Source of the DNA: Isoetes taiwanensis
Lineage: Eukaryota > Streptophyta > Lycopodiopsida > Isoetales > Isoetaceae
Direction: 5' to 3'
Assembly (NCBI GenBank): GCA_021234155.1
Contig: JAJEKV010000194.1
Span: 1 to 64,000, forward strand
Length of the DNA: 64,000 nt
The translations under genes were made by a program, and so were the position numbers. Shown piece after piece: positions 1-11,525 of this stretch. Position 1 is the first letter of the stretch. Every line of letters starts with the position of its first letter. The notes below the pieces were generated by a model. That model was not told the origin of the DNA and did not search any database. It was given only the letters and a program-made list of their open reading frames with translations.

Positions 1-64
1 GATATGAATATGCTGAAGATCTTTCCCTTAAGCATGAATATACTGACATTACATATTTGCAACA
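1..64 (-). repeat. 3' LTR of the split Copia element, cut by the window edge
   Basis: These 64 bases match 31679-31742 of the 5' LTR with about three differences. On the minus strand the LTR begins TGTTGCAAATATG, with the expected TG start next to the polypurine tract. The differences imply an old insertion, but 64 bases are too few to date it. Confidence 0.85.
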
Positions 65-77
65 TTCCCCTTAATGT
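65..77 (-). other. Polypurine tract of the Copia element
   Basis: On the minus strand ACATTAAGGGGAA lies immediately before the LTR start. This is the usual plus-strand priming site of LTR elements and fixes the LTR boundary at 64/65. Confidence 0.75.
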
Positions 78-102
78 CACATATTCATATTCTGATATGA
101 AC

Positions 103-800
103 TTACGCTGTTATATCAAACTGTACTGACTTGTGATTGTATTTTTCTGCTTCCTTGACTTTTACTGCACTTACTCCATCTGGTTTTGTACCATTAATTC
201 CAATATTCACCTGTAACTTCAAGAACCTGTATGCTGGTAATACTTTAGTAAAAATGTCTGCAGTTTGGTCTTCTGTATTTTTGTATTCCACAGTAATTTT
301 TATATTCATATCTCTGATAAAATGTACTTGAAGCTCAATATGCTTTGTCCTTTCGTGTAGCACAGGGTTTTTAGCTATGGCTATACAACTAACATTATCA
401 ATAAACAACGTGGTAGGCTTATCTTGAACTGCTCCTATTTCACTCAACAATCTTCTAACCCAAACAACTTCTCTACTGGCTAATGAGGCTGCATTATATT
501 CAGCTTCAGCAGTTGACATGGCTATGCAACCTTGTTTTTTGCTTCTCCAAGACACTGTGCTTCCACCAATCTGCAAGATATATCCAGAGGTAGATTCTCT
601 TGTGTCCAAATCTCCACCCCAATCTGCATCTGAATATGCAGTTAATTCCAAATTTGTATTTGTGAAGGTTAAACCTTCATTGCAAGTTCCCTTTAAAAAC
701 CTTAATACCCTTTTGGCAGCAAGCCAATGCTGTTTTCCATAATTGTTTCCAAACCTACTAAGTAGGTTAACACTATATGCTATATCTGGTCTACTACTAG
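103..800 (-). pseudogene. Copia RNase H region
   Basis: The frame encodes the end of the RT connection and RNase H. It shows YSDADWGG, the STSGY motif, SWRSKKQ, the STAEAEY motif and the HIELQVHF region typical of Ty1-copia RNase H. The reading frame continues upstream of the first methionine to about position 800 (RPDIAYSVNLLSRFG). It meets the RT in another frame, with roughly 40 residues missing, so there is a deletion plus frameshift near 780-800. Acidic catalytic positions in SDADW and AEAEY are kept. It is the 3' end of pol of the split element. Confidence 0.88.
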
Positions 801-1317
801 TGGAGTTTTTACACCTTTGCAGTTAACCATTCCAAATTTTTCCAATATACCTTGTATGTTATATCTTTGTGTCAAAGTTATTCTTCTTTGCTCTCGATTC
901 CTGTGCACTTCAATACCAAGAAATTTTTGCAACAACCCTAGGTCTGTCATTTGAAATCTGCTACTTAGCACTGTTTTGCGAAAGTTTAAGCATTCCAAAT
1001 TGTTTGCAACCATTATGCAGTCATCAACATACAAGGCAATAAAGCAGAAATTTACCTTCTCCTTGTAAACATACAAATTACCTTCATTTTGAAGTTTAAC
1101 AAATCCTTGCTCCTTCAAGAAGTTATCCATGCATAAATACCATTGCCTTGGTGACTGTTTGAGCCCATAAACAGCTCGTTTAAGCTTCCATACTACATTC
1201 CCCTTTTGTTCAAAACCCTTTGCTTGCTGCATAAATATCTCTTCATCAAGTTTAGCATTTAAGAAAGTAGTGTTCACATCCATGTGATGGATTTCAAGGT
1301 CCAAAGCATTTGCATTA
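780..1317 (-). pseudogene. Copia reverse transcriptase, C-terminal part
   Basis: The reading frame has the Copia RT landmarks LEIHHMDVNTTFLNAKLDEE, KLKRAVYGLKQSPRQWY and the catalytic YVDD box, then the SRFQMTDLG and LGIEV motifs. It starts in mid domain. The preceding residues ([14 protein letters not shown]) are found on the same strand at 28257-28310, 27 kb away. Joining the two host edges leaves one extra base, so either a later indel occurred or the junction is slightly off. The frame ends in a stop near 780. Confidence 0.9.
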
Positions 1318-1356
1318 TCTTCTTTTTTAAAATGGTAAGGCGTTGGACTTCGTGCA

Positions 1357-1406
1357 TGGAATGCCGCAGTGCAGACGCATGCGGCGTTCCATCTCCCGCA
1401 TGCGGG
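1357..1406. other. Palindromes just inside the 5' end of Helitron C
   Basis: GGAATGCCGCA and TGCGGCGTTCC form an imperfect hairpin with an 11-base loop. It is followed by the perfect palindrome CCCGCATGCGGG at 1395-1406. Its role is unknown. Confidence 0.5.
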
Positions 1407-3173
1407 ATTATTTTAGTCCATTCATCGGATTTGAAATCACAGACTCTTTCATTTGGCTATGGCACTCTGAGCTCCGCCGAGATTCTGTCTGTTCTTAATA
1501 TAAACGTTCTGGAAGAAGGTTCACCTTTCATCCATTTTTATTTGTGGCTGATATTGCAGAATGCAACGCTTCTGCAAACAAGAGCAAGGCAAACATTCCG
1601 TACTTAGGGTTTTAAGCGAGGGAAGCAAACGATACAACCGTTTATGGTTTTCTCAAGGTTTTTATTTGTAAAGCACCTTCCTTCTATGTCGTTGCTAAAA
1701 GCCCAGGTGTTCAGTTTGGAGGATCGCCACTATCTACTACAAATTTTCTAATGCCTATTATACTGCTGCATCATTCGGCACTGCTGCATCATTCAACACC
1801 TCTTTGTTCTACGAGATTGGCCAGGTATTCTGTTCTTCTTTTTCCTTTTTGATGTTTCAAGTGATGATTTGAACTTGCTACGAAAAAATATGTTGTTTCT
1901 GCAGAAGCAAGAGAATGCATAATTTTGGGCATGCTGGCTTATATTCTGGAGCCCAGGTAAAAATATTGTCAAGGATTTAAGATGCGGAAGAGGGCAGAAA
2001 ATATGGGGATGGGGAAGAAGGCAGGGAAGGTCTGCAAGAAGTGTATTCTACAGGGAGTCTTCTGCTCAAGGTTTCTGCCTGCTGTAAATATATGACAGCT
2101 TATGACGTTAGCTTACTGGGCACAGACCGCTATCATTTATGCAAAGGTATATTTGATGACTATCTTTTACCATTTTTTACACGTTTTTCATCGAATACCT
2201 CCATTCCAATGCAAGCATATAGCTGCTTCAAGATACCTGGTGCATGGGAGGGTTTTCGTAAGATGTTGTTTTCATGATCCCTCTTTTATTTGTGAAGTTT
2301 GGTTGAATGAACTTGCTTAGTCTCTTTCTAGGAATTGTGTCTGAAGAATTGGTGTCCTGCAACAACTTGATAAGAAGCGACATTTGATTCTGGAAGATTC
2401 TATTCTGGAAGTTTTCTTTGCTGCAGGGTAAGCAATATCTGTTGGTGGTATAGGGCAAGATGCAGCAGATTCAACTGGAGTTTTTTTGCTTAAACAGGGA
2501 TTCTACGTTTCTCCTCATTTTGTCTTCTTCTAAGGTTATCTGTGAATAGTTCTCTCTTGAAGTTTGCTCTCTCTGGTCGAATCTTCTGGGCATATCATCA
2601 TTCACATATGCAAAGCATTAATATAGCCACACACAATATCTGAGATTACACAATTTTTGAGATTGGAGTAAGCATACGAGGCACGAACAAAATTTGTAAG
2701 GACATATTGTTTGATAGATATATGTATAGATTTATGAATATACAACAGTTTGTTGGGGATTTCACAATTACCATTGTACGTCCAATTGTCATTGGACCTT
2801 CAAACACAGATCAAAGTTCAATGCTAATACAGACCATATTGACTTATGTATTGCTATGACAAACATCTTCTGTTTAGCATCCACTATTCACTCTCACAAC
2901 TTCTAAAGCCAGCATGTTCTCCATATGTTTTGTACATCCCCTAGATAGAAATCAATTCAATTTATTTTCAACGTTTTGTTCCTACTTATCTACACACACA
3001 TATATAAATCATTCTCCTTAGATTCGATTCTTTTGTACCTTAATATTTGAGTGACACGTACACAAGTCTTTTTTCCTGGGTACAATCTCCGGCATGATTT
3101 TCAAGCGAATTTTTTCTTTCACGACTGCGGCTTCTATATTTGGGGAGGGCACAAGCTCTGCGCTTCCTATCCA
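1407..3173. other. No recognisable gene
   Basis: Only short ORFs without recognisable motifs are present. The stretch contains several GT/AG-like signals and could include captured host exons, but no domain could be identified. Confidence 0.4.
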
Positions 3174-3783
3174 TCCTTTATTATAAAGTTTTAGTGTATG
3201 TCGTGCATAAAACCCTAAAACTTTCGACGGCCCAGATTTGATGAAATCAATGGAAGAGATGACGCCACGTAAGATTCTAGGGTTTTTTTTTGGCTAGGGT
3301 TAGCGAGGGCACCTTCGAGCTAGGGCGGCAGTAGCACCTTCGAGCTGTTGCTCTGTTCCGGATCCGTTCCCTGTGCCATGCCTCTGCACCAAAGATGCTT
3401 CTGCTTCTCATATGTCCGGCCCAGCTTCTGATATATCGGGCCCGTTTTCATGTCTGTCGAACTTACAGACGGTAGAAACAGGGTAGACAAACAGGGCTAG
3501 ATAAAAGTATGATCTGCTTTGGGCGGATGCCGTTGTTCCTCCATCAAACAAACCTGACATGATATTGAATTGACGAGCTCAGATGGATTGGTGGATGCTG
3601 GAAATTGCCCATTCTACTCTAAATCTATGTTATAAAGCAGCAAATCTTCAATCGGAACCACTTCTATTTCGATATCTGTAGCTTCATCTCTCGCTATTCG
3701 GATGGCTGTAAGTGTTGTTTTCTTCAGCTAATAAAGGCCTTGAGGGATTGTTGCTGCCGAAAAAGCATCTAATAATTTTGCAA

Positions 3784-3945
3784 GATGAATTTGGCTAATT
3801 CGAACTTGATCAAGGTATGATTAAATCTTCTTTCATTTTAAAGTTTATATAGGTCTGAGGAGTTCTTGATATTGGTATTTCCAGTTGAACGAAAATGCCA
3901 TTGGTGCTTACAGGAAAGGTCTTGAGTTGGAGCCATTGGTCATTT
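3784..3945 (+). other. Possible captured exon pair of a TPR-type protein
   Basis: Two exon-like pieces sit inside Helitron A1. One ends NLANSNLIK before a GTATGA donor (about 3785-3813). The next follows a TTTCCAG acceptor and reads LNENAIGAYRKGLELEPL (about 3885-3940), which resembles the second helix of a tetratricopeptide repeat (A-x-x-A-Y-x-K-G-L-x-L-x-P). The match is short, so identity is only suggestive. Helitrons often capture such fragments. Confidence 0.3.
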
Positions 3946-5215
3946 TTATTGGTATTTTCAGTTGAACCTTGGTGCCATTGGAAATTAAAATTGTGTAAGT
4001 CATATCCAATTATAGCATAAACAGTTGTTTTGTTGAAGCTTCTGCAGAGATAATGAACAGTTATTCTGTTGAAGCTTCTGCATGTTGGATATCTATTGTG
4101 GATGGCTTATAGCAGTGGGCCTAAGGAAGTGTGAGCCCGTGCTGAGAATTATAGGTTTATCCTTAAATCTTATTCATGGCAGCTTTCTTTCTCAGCAGTG
4201 CTGGATTTTGGCTATGTGGTTGGTTTCTTTTTCAAAGGAAATGAAGACAAACTTCAGTTTGTAAATATGCCATCCCCTGCTACTGTATAGCCCCTATGCA
4301 GCTTCCATGTGAAAAAATTAGTATGTTCTTTCTGTTTCTCTGTTTCTTTCTAGAGTTAATATCGATGGCAATTTTTCCTTTTATGTGGCAGATTCAAAAT
4401 CAATTATTATTATGTGGACAAACAATAACAATGAGTGTACTACCTTGCAGATTTGGAGAACGAAAGTGATGATTTGTTATAAGTAGTTGGAAACTCAACA
4501 CGAGATAAACATGTTTCTCTTAGCACTGCAACAAGCCAGGTTTTGTGTCCAGCATGCCTCAAATTTTGAATCTCTCTTTCAGGGTCAATGTATATAGAAG
4601 TTTAACTGCAATGTGCCCATTGCAGAATTATTGTCTAAGCTATTGGCATGAGAAAGAAAATGAATGGTTCTATCTTCTTTCTTCCCTTGCATTGGCACCA
4701 CAATTACTTGGTTTTTACGTGAATTTTTGAAGAAGGCTGATGAGAGAAATCCAGAGGTGCAACCCCTATGCCCCTGCGGCCCACATCTAGAGTTAGGTTA
4801 GCATCATTTCTCCATGGTAAAGAAGCCATGGAAATAATTATGGTCGTGCTTCCACTTTATCGAAATTCAGATTATTGTTACAAATTGGAGAAGATAGAAC
4901 CAGCATTGTCTACCAGTGACGTGGGACAATAAATCTTCACAACAGGTTAGCATTTGCTGCAGTTTGAAAAGCTGAGTTAAGCAATAACAAATGATGTAAT
5001 ATGTTGTAATATGTATGATATGTATGATATGCATTATTAATGTTCTCTTTTCTTATCATTGGCTTATCATTTACAAGTTCCACACCACATGTCCATCAAG
5101 CTTAGCAAATTTAACTTCTATGTAACATACTACAAAACACTACAGACATGTACATGAAATTCATGTAGAGGTTTCCAACAATTATAGGACCCATATTTCT
5201 ATATTTTTAAATGGG

Positions 5216-5431
5216 CAGACTCTAACAATAGAGCAAGGATGCACCATAAAACAAAAGGGCATATATATGAATATTTCATAGGCAATTTTAATATTCCTTC
5301 AACACAACTCTAGCAATAGAGCAAGGATGCACCATAAAACAAAAGGGCATATTATATATAAATATTTTATAGGCAACTTTAATACCCCTTCAACACGCTT
5401 CATGTCAAAAAAAAAAAAAAAAAAAAAAAAA
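5216..5431 (+). repeat. Tandem 90 bp duplication followed by a poly(A) tract
   Basis: Two nearly identical units (about 5220-5308 and 5309-5399) share AGCAAGGATGCACCATAAAA and AAAAGGGCATAT. A run of about 24 A residues starts at 5407. The poly(A) could be the tail of a small retroposon inside Helitron A1. Confidence 0.6.
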
Positions 5432-5982
5432 CACATAGAACACAAGGGGATAAAGAATAATGACAACATGGATATACAACAAATCCATTGCACAACAAAC
5501 ATAACAATTTTTTTCTTTTTACATGAGCTTCGCAATCACCTCACTATGTTTTTATGCCTTAGAGAAAGAAAATGCTGATCTTAAAAATGTTATTTGAATA
5601 AAGAGTGAGCTGAGGTTGAAGTTGCCTTTATCTTTGGGACTTCTTGCCACAATAAAATTGTTGCCATTGTTATTCTTCATTTATTGTGCGCACCATTCTA
5701 TTCAATTGCATTCTTTCAAACTGCCAAAAAATTGGCCAATAAGACATACACTAACATCTATATTGTTGCTTTCTCATAAAAGAATCTCAGCACATGGTCA
5801 TCGTTAATATAGAATTTTTCTTAGAATATTTTAATGATTAACAACCGCTTATACTCTGCAATCTTCCTCCTTCCTAGGTATTGCAATGATGAAGGACCGC
5901 CTATAGCTCCGCAACCTTCTTCCTTCCTAGGTTTACAAATGACTCTCAACTTATGCCCAGCAACGCTGGGCACCATTACTAG

Positions 5983-6461
5983 TACAAATATGACGGAATT
6001 GATTCAAGGATCAATACATCCTTTACAGCTACCTCTATTCGTTGGATAACAGAAGGCTTTAGGTCTTCAAAAAAGCTAAAGTGGGGAGTGTTAGAGTAAT
6101 ATATGTCTCTGTAGGATGCGAAAAATCAATTGAGCGATTCAGGGCATTGGATATAGAAGACCGTGGGGCGATTCAGCGGTCTGTTATATGCTATAATCAC
6201 GGCCTTACATCAGGTAAACTTCAAGCTTCGTAAAAAACTCTGGACAAGAGCGCATTTGAGAATAACAGAAAGATCAGCTGTAAATCTTTAGGCTATAAAT
6301 CTTCCTTGCTTTCCCGCTTGCTTTTCACTTTACGTTCAATCTTCCTCAGGTCTATAATAAGAGGGATTAGGAAAATCATGGTGGAGCTGGAGCTTTCACT
6401 AAATGGAAGGAGCTTGAGGCTGGAAATAGACTCGCTAATGGAAACTCCATTAATGTATTAT
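5983..6461 (+). repeat. 3' end and LTR fragment of another LTR retrotransposon
   Basis: A purine-rich AAAGCTAAAGTGGGGAG (6072-6088) is directly followed by TGTTAGAGTAATATATG, a typical polypurine tract/LTR start. GGCTATAAATC near 6290 is a good TATA-like site within the presumed LTR. The LTR end and a partner LTR were not found. The left part was probably separated by the insertion of Helitron A1, whose host T is at 5983. Confidence 0.45.
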
Positions 6462-6490
6462 GGGTCTAAGTTAGATATTAGTACAAAAAA
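6462..6490 (+). repeat. Left terminal inverted repeat of unit D
   Basis: It begins GGGTCTAAGTTAGATATT and ends GTACAAAAAA. It matches the inverted right end over about 28 of 31 positions and is preceded by TTAT. Confidence 0.65.
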
Positions 6491-6926
6491 CACCCGGGGC
6501 CGGACGCTGCTTTTTGTGCTTGATCTGGCCAGGCTTGGGGTGCTTGGAGAGCGGGAACACGATGTTCCGCTTTTAGCAAATTGCTTCCTGATCGATGACA
6601 TGGCTGCTCAAAATCAAATTCGGGTTCAAATGATCCGGGCGCTCTGTCTGCTTTTGAGATGGCGGGTCTGTTTTTGAACTCTTTTGTGGCGGGAATGATC
6701 ATTCAAGCTTGTACCTCTCAAACGAACTCGTTCTTTGTAGATCACGGTTTCTGAGACGCAAAATTCTCTCAGACATCACGATCCTCAATGGATCAATCAG
6801 TTTCGATTTGGATGAGGAAAAGAGACTCAAAGTTTTCCGGAAATTCAAGCCGAGAGAAGAAGGCAATCAAGGCAGCGTAAAAAAGAGAAAGGAGAGAGAG
6901 AAAAGAAAACTTGCACCCTGAAATTG

Positions 6927-9814
6927 AACGAGGCCCGAAAAGAGAAGGTTTCAAGAATTGTCCAAAAAATGGACGATTATTTCAACGAAATCACAAAACC
7001 TTTGAAAGAAGGGGATAAAGCAATGGTGGTGCAATGATTTGTGAAGAGAGTGAAGGCGAAATTGCCACCGGAAGTGGATTTTGTTGATCATGATCAAAGC
7101 AAGATCATGAAGAATGTGATTAAAAATGTTCAGAGACACTCAATGAACAAAAAGAAATTAAGGAAGACAGATGTATTGCAAGCAAGAAAGTCTACTTTGC
7201 AAATGGTATCTTCATCAAAGCCAAAATCCATCAACCAATCTGGCCGCGACGCCTCCTTCATATATCTAGAAAATCTGCTGTTGCCGCAACTTAAGAAGAA
7301 TAATGGCGCACCAAGAATGTGGTCCGTGGTCAATGTTTTTCAAGGAAAAAGAGGTGTGATGCATTGAGTGACGAGGTTAGGAATTGTGTTTACAAGTTCG
7401 ACGTAAAACACACGAAGTTTCACCATACAGAAGCATGTGAGAAAGTTTGTTACAGCAGATGGCGATAAAATTGATCATCCAATACAACCGCTTGAAATAT
7501 CTCGTGATTTCCCCCGCTTAGTATGTTTCTTCTGTTGCATATATCTGTTTCTATATAGATCTTCTTTGTTTGCAGTTGCAATTTTACATGAACTTCAAGA
7601 AGGAATATAATGACATTAAGATTACCCAGCGCACATTTGAATTGCTGAAGCCATCATTTGTGAGGCGCTTAAATGAAAGAGAAACTTGCTGCTGCCAATA
7701 TCACATGCACTTTGAATATGTGATGCAAGCACTCAACAAAATCAGAACAGATCCAAATGGCGTGCATAAAGATTGCAACTGTACTTGTGCTGTTTGTGGT
7801 GATGGTAACTTTTGTGCAGCCAAGAACCATGTTTATAAATCCACTAGTGATTTTTGGAGGCAAAGGATCTGCCCTAAGGATGAAGATGAAGAGTGGCACA
7901 AACATAATTGTCTGCAGGTGGCATGCAAGGATTGTGGATTGAAAAGGTACTCTTTTTTTAATGTTAAGATGTTTGAACATTCTATTTTGAGTTGTTAAGA
8001 TGATTGATGCAACATCTTACAAACAAATTTCTGTGTGGTATTACAAACAGGTTGCCAATATGTCCAAAGGAGAAGGAGGAGTCTGATTACAAAGTGGAGT
8101 GGAAACAGTTTGAAAAGGTAGTGTATTTGGCATTTGTGCTTAAATGATTTTTGTGCTTGTGATTGTTGTGCTGTGTTGTGCTGCAAACTTACACAGTGAT
8201 CTTTGTTTTCAAAAAATAGTAAGAGGTTGGTTACATGAAGGAGACCACCAAGAAAAAAAAATGGCAGGAAAGAAACCAAAGAAGGTAACTAGACTTGCAT
8301 ACAAGAAAGAGAGCCTCACCCCAATTCCAAAGAAAGATGCTTCAAAGACACCGGTACAATTCATCCCACACAATTATGTTGCACACCGGGCAAAAGCAAT
8401 TCAGAAGTGCTTGGATACTTTTCCCTGAAGGTGCAGTTGTCTCGCTTATTGATTTTGCTGAAAATTACGCTTTAAAATTCAGAAAGAGGCACAATCTTGC
8501 CAATCGCACACGAATCGAGCATCAATTTTGGTTCATATCACATATAGACATGCAACCCGTGATGAGATAGAAGATATGGAAGCTAAGGAAGCAGAGAGAA
8601 GGGAACTAGAGAAGGAAAAGCAAAGAAAGAAAGAGGAAGACAACTCAAATAGATCATCAGCAGTAATGAGAGGAGAATCATAAAGGAAGTACATTTTATA
8701 TTTCGGATGATAGAGATCATAGCAAAGTGAGTTTGTACAACATTGCTTGAAAGTTCATGCAGATCGGCTCGAGAGTACAAAATATTTTGTACAACAAACA
8801 TATTTTTGGAGTGATGGTTGCACAGCACAGTTCAAAGGAGCAAGACCTTTTTGGTATTTAGGAAGGAACTATGTCAATAGTGAAGGAATTGAGTATGAAT
8901 GGAATTTTTTTGCCAGCTCTCATGGGAAAGGAGAACATGATGGACAAGGTGCAATCCTAAAAAGAATTTTGGCAAGAGAACAATTGAAGTATGATTCCCG
9001 AAATTGAGAGCGTGCAAAGACGTTAATGGATTTCATGAATTGGTATATGATGAACAACCCACCAGACCCAAATATAAGAAGGTAAATTCAATCAGTACCA
9101 TTGCATTCTTCTTCATTTGAGGTGACATTTTTCTGTTCTATATTGCAGGTTTTTTCAGCATATTGAACCCGAAAATGTAGACAAATCTGAAAAGAGGGAA
9201 TGGAGATCACTTTGTGGGAGCTCTAAACTTCATTCCATCAGACCATGTGACAAAACAAATCCTGCAAAAGTTGCCCACGTGCCTCTCTTTGTTTCTCGTC
9301 CCTTTTTGCTTTCATGGAAAATGGGATGATTGCATGAACAAAGCTCGATTGGGAGCTTGGTCCACAAATGAACTGAAGTTGAAGAAATCTACGTAAAACA
9401 ATCAGCCAACAAAAAGCAGTTCAAGATGAAGATGAGGATGAGGATGAAGAAGAGGATGATGATGAGGCTAATGAATACCTCAGTTCTGTTCTAGAAGTTG
9501 GAGATAACTTTGCTGTAAATGCAGATCCAGAGGATGATGAAGGAGTTGACTTTTATGTTCTTAGGTGTACAGAGACTAAAAATACATTGTTAGATGCATA
9601 TGAAGACTCATGGGGTTCTGCATTTGGTGTGGGAGAAGTCATAGTTTCTGGCCACTACTACAAGCAGACAGATGCACTCCACTTTGAGTTATTAGTGGAC
9701 AAGCCAGTTGCTAGTGTGTACAGTCACCTTATTAGACAAGTGAAATTTGATATGGAGAGTCTTGGCAACAACAAGTTCAAGATGAGTGAAGAGACGGGTG
9801 GATTCACGCTATAG
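6927..9814 (+). pseudogene. DDE-like cysteine-rich transposase candidate, copy 1
   Basis: A broken multi-exon gene of a family seen three times here. In order: a basic N-terminus (MDDYFNEITKPLKEGD, TGA at 7035); a KHTK-type segment (about 7390-7450, frame-shifted); an intron at 7521-7575; a Cys/His-rich exon with ERETCCCQYH, CTCAVCGDGNFC and CKDCGLKR (7576-7946); an intron to about 8051; ICPKEKEESD; a further intron ending near 8220; then HNYVAHRAKAIQKCLDTFP, LIDFAENYALK (8370-8470), FWSDGCTAQFKGARPFWYL (8807-8865), WNFFASSHGKGEHDG (8900-8945), an acidic linker (9420-9540) and a C-terminal domain (GVGEVIVSGHYYKQTD) ending at 9814. Conserved D in DFAENY, SDG and HGKGEHDG suggest an RNase H-like DDE fold; that is inference. 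The superfamily is unknown. Confidence 0.6.
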
Positions 9815-11084
9815 TGGATCAGTTTTGGTGTCCCCCATGTCCCCCCCCAAATAGCTTAAAAGTATAGCTTGTATTTGTGGTTTAAGAAATGCATTTGTGG
9901 TTTGAGAATTTGTATAACATTGATTACGTTGATGCCTTTTCCAGTAACCGATGAGTAATTCTAATAATAACCAACCACTTCATTAATGCTGGAGGGAATT
10001 TTTTCAAATGCTCAAACGGTGGAAACGTAGAGGGAGTTTGTTCCTCATTCTTTTGCTCAGTATTATTTTGGTAAGTCTACAGTGTGAAGCACATTTCTGA
10101 AAAATGGAGGAGAAAGATGTATTCTTAGATATGGCAGATGAAGAAATCCAGAACATCCAGAATGAAGATCCATTTGTTAGAGTGAGTTTGAGATCATTGT
10201 TGAAAGAAATTCAATCTGGGGAAGTTTTAGATTGTGGTTTAGAACATGCAACTATTTCTAGTGTCAATCTTGAGAATGCAGATGATATATCAATCGGTCA
10301 TGATCCTAGTATTGTGGACAATACTATAAAGAATATCAAGAAGAGAAAAAGAGAGATACAGAGCAAGAACGCCCTCAAGAAACAAAGACAGAGAAAAAGA
10401 CAAAAAGAAGCTAATGAGGCATTGGTGAAGATTGGAGGTCAAGATGGGTTGGATAAAAGTGGTGCAACAAAAAGGAGAGTAGTGTTAAACACCGCCAATT
10501 CATTCTTGAGGCAAACAAAAACAATGAATCTCCGTGATTAAACGAGAAATATTGATTGATGTACTAGAACATAAAGCTATGGAAGAGATAGTTGGGGATC
10601 TCTTGAAGAATCTGAAGCAAAACAACCATAATAGATAATATCGAGATTCAATCCATATCATGAAGCAATCAACTAGTCTAGATTGTATGGTCGCTAAAAA
10701 AATCTTGTTTAGCAATGGCAATAGGCAATGAACGTAAAAAGCAAAATACAGAAAAATGGGAAAAGTTCTTGATGTTCATCCAAGAAATTTGACTGCTGCA
10801 AAGAGAGACAAATTTGAGATAAATTGCAATTCAGGAAAATGGGTGTACTATAGAAGGGGAAGAAGATGTGATTCCATTTCTGATTCTGTCATTGCTCTTG
10901 TACAGGATTTTTGGATTTCTAATACTAGGGTCTCTCCAAACACAAAGGATGTGAAATCTAGGAGACTTGAAAGAAATATCAGAGAAGAGCATGCTACACA
11001 TTACTTAGAGCAAAGCCAAGTTAGTTACTACTCTATTATCTATCTACTCTTTCAAGCTTGATTTGATCACAGTTTTCTCCAGAT

Positions 11085-11525
11085 CCTCTATAACAGATTA
11101 TAGATTGTGTATTGTAGATAGTATATTATAGTTTTAGATCCAAGATAGATTGCATTATGGTTGGAATAGATTGTGGTTTTGGATTACATTGTGGTTAGAT
11201 TAAACTGTGGTTCAAGTCATATTGTGATTCGTTGCATTGTGGTTTAAACTTGGTTGTGGTTGTAGATTACATTGTGGTTCTAGATTATGGTTTTGATTAG
11301 ATTGTGGTTTTGGATTGGAATGTGGTTTTTGGTTTCAATTTTCTTGTGATTGTGGTTGTGGATTATATTGTGGGTCTAGATTATGGTTTGATGGATTGTG
11401 GTTTTAGGTTAGATTGTGATTTTAAGGTTTCTAATGGATATTGTTTTATTTTGTGGTTTGGAATTTCATTATTATAGTTTGAGGTTCATGTTTGCGGTTT
11501 GGGGTTTGAGATTGATAATCAACTA
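11085..11525 (+). repeat. Intronic degenerate TTGTGGTTT repeats
   Basis: The intron of copy 2 is built of imperfect units around ATTGTGGTTTTGGATTA, roughly 15-25 bases long. All are oriented along the transcript. Confidence 0.7.

Larger units (their letters stand above)
3174..5982 (+). mobile_element. Helitron A1, 2.8 kb, non-autonomous
   Basis: The 5' end is A|TCCTTTATTATAAAG at 3174. The 3' end has hairpin GCCCAGC-AAC-GCTGGGC (5955-5971), then ACCATTA and CTAG at 5979-5982 followed by T. About 160 bases of its 5' region (3230-3330) match the 5' region of the element at 32171-37909, including TGATGAAATCAATGGA and GCTAGGGTTAGCGAGGGC. Both elements also share the 3' hairpin, so they form one family. 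No Rep/helicase is seen. Confidence 0.85.

Noticed and set aside
5299-5535. Small protein with Phe-rich segment
   Set aside because: The Phe run is the poly(A/T) tract at 5407-5431 read on the minus strand.
6306-6677. 123-residue open frame on plus
   Set aside because: It crosses the boundary of unit D at 6462 and shows no domain; probably chance.
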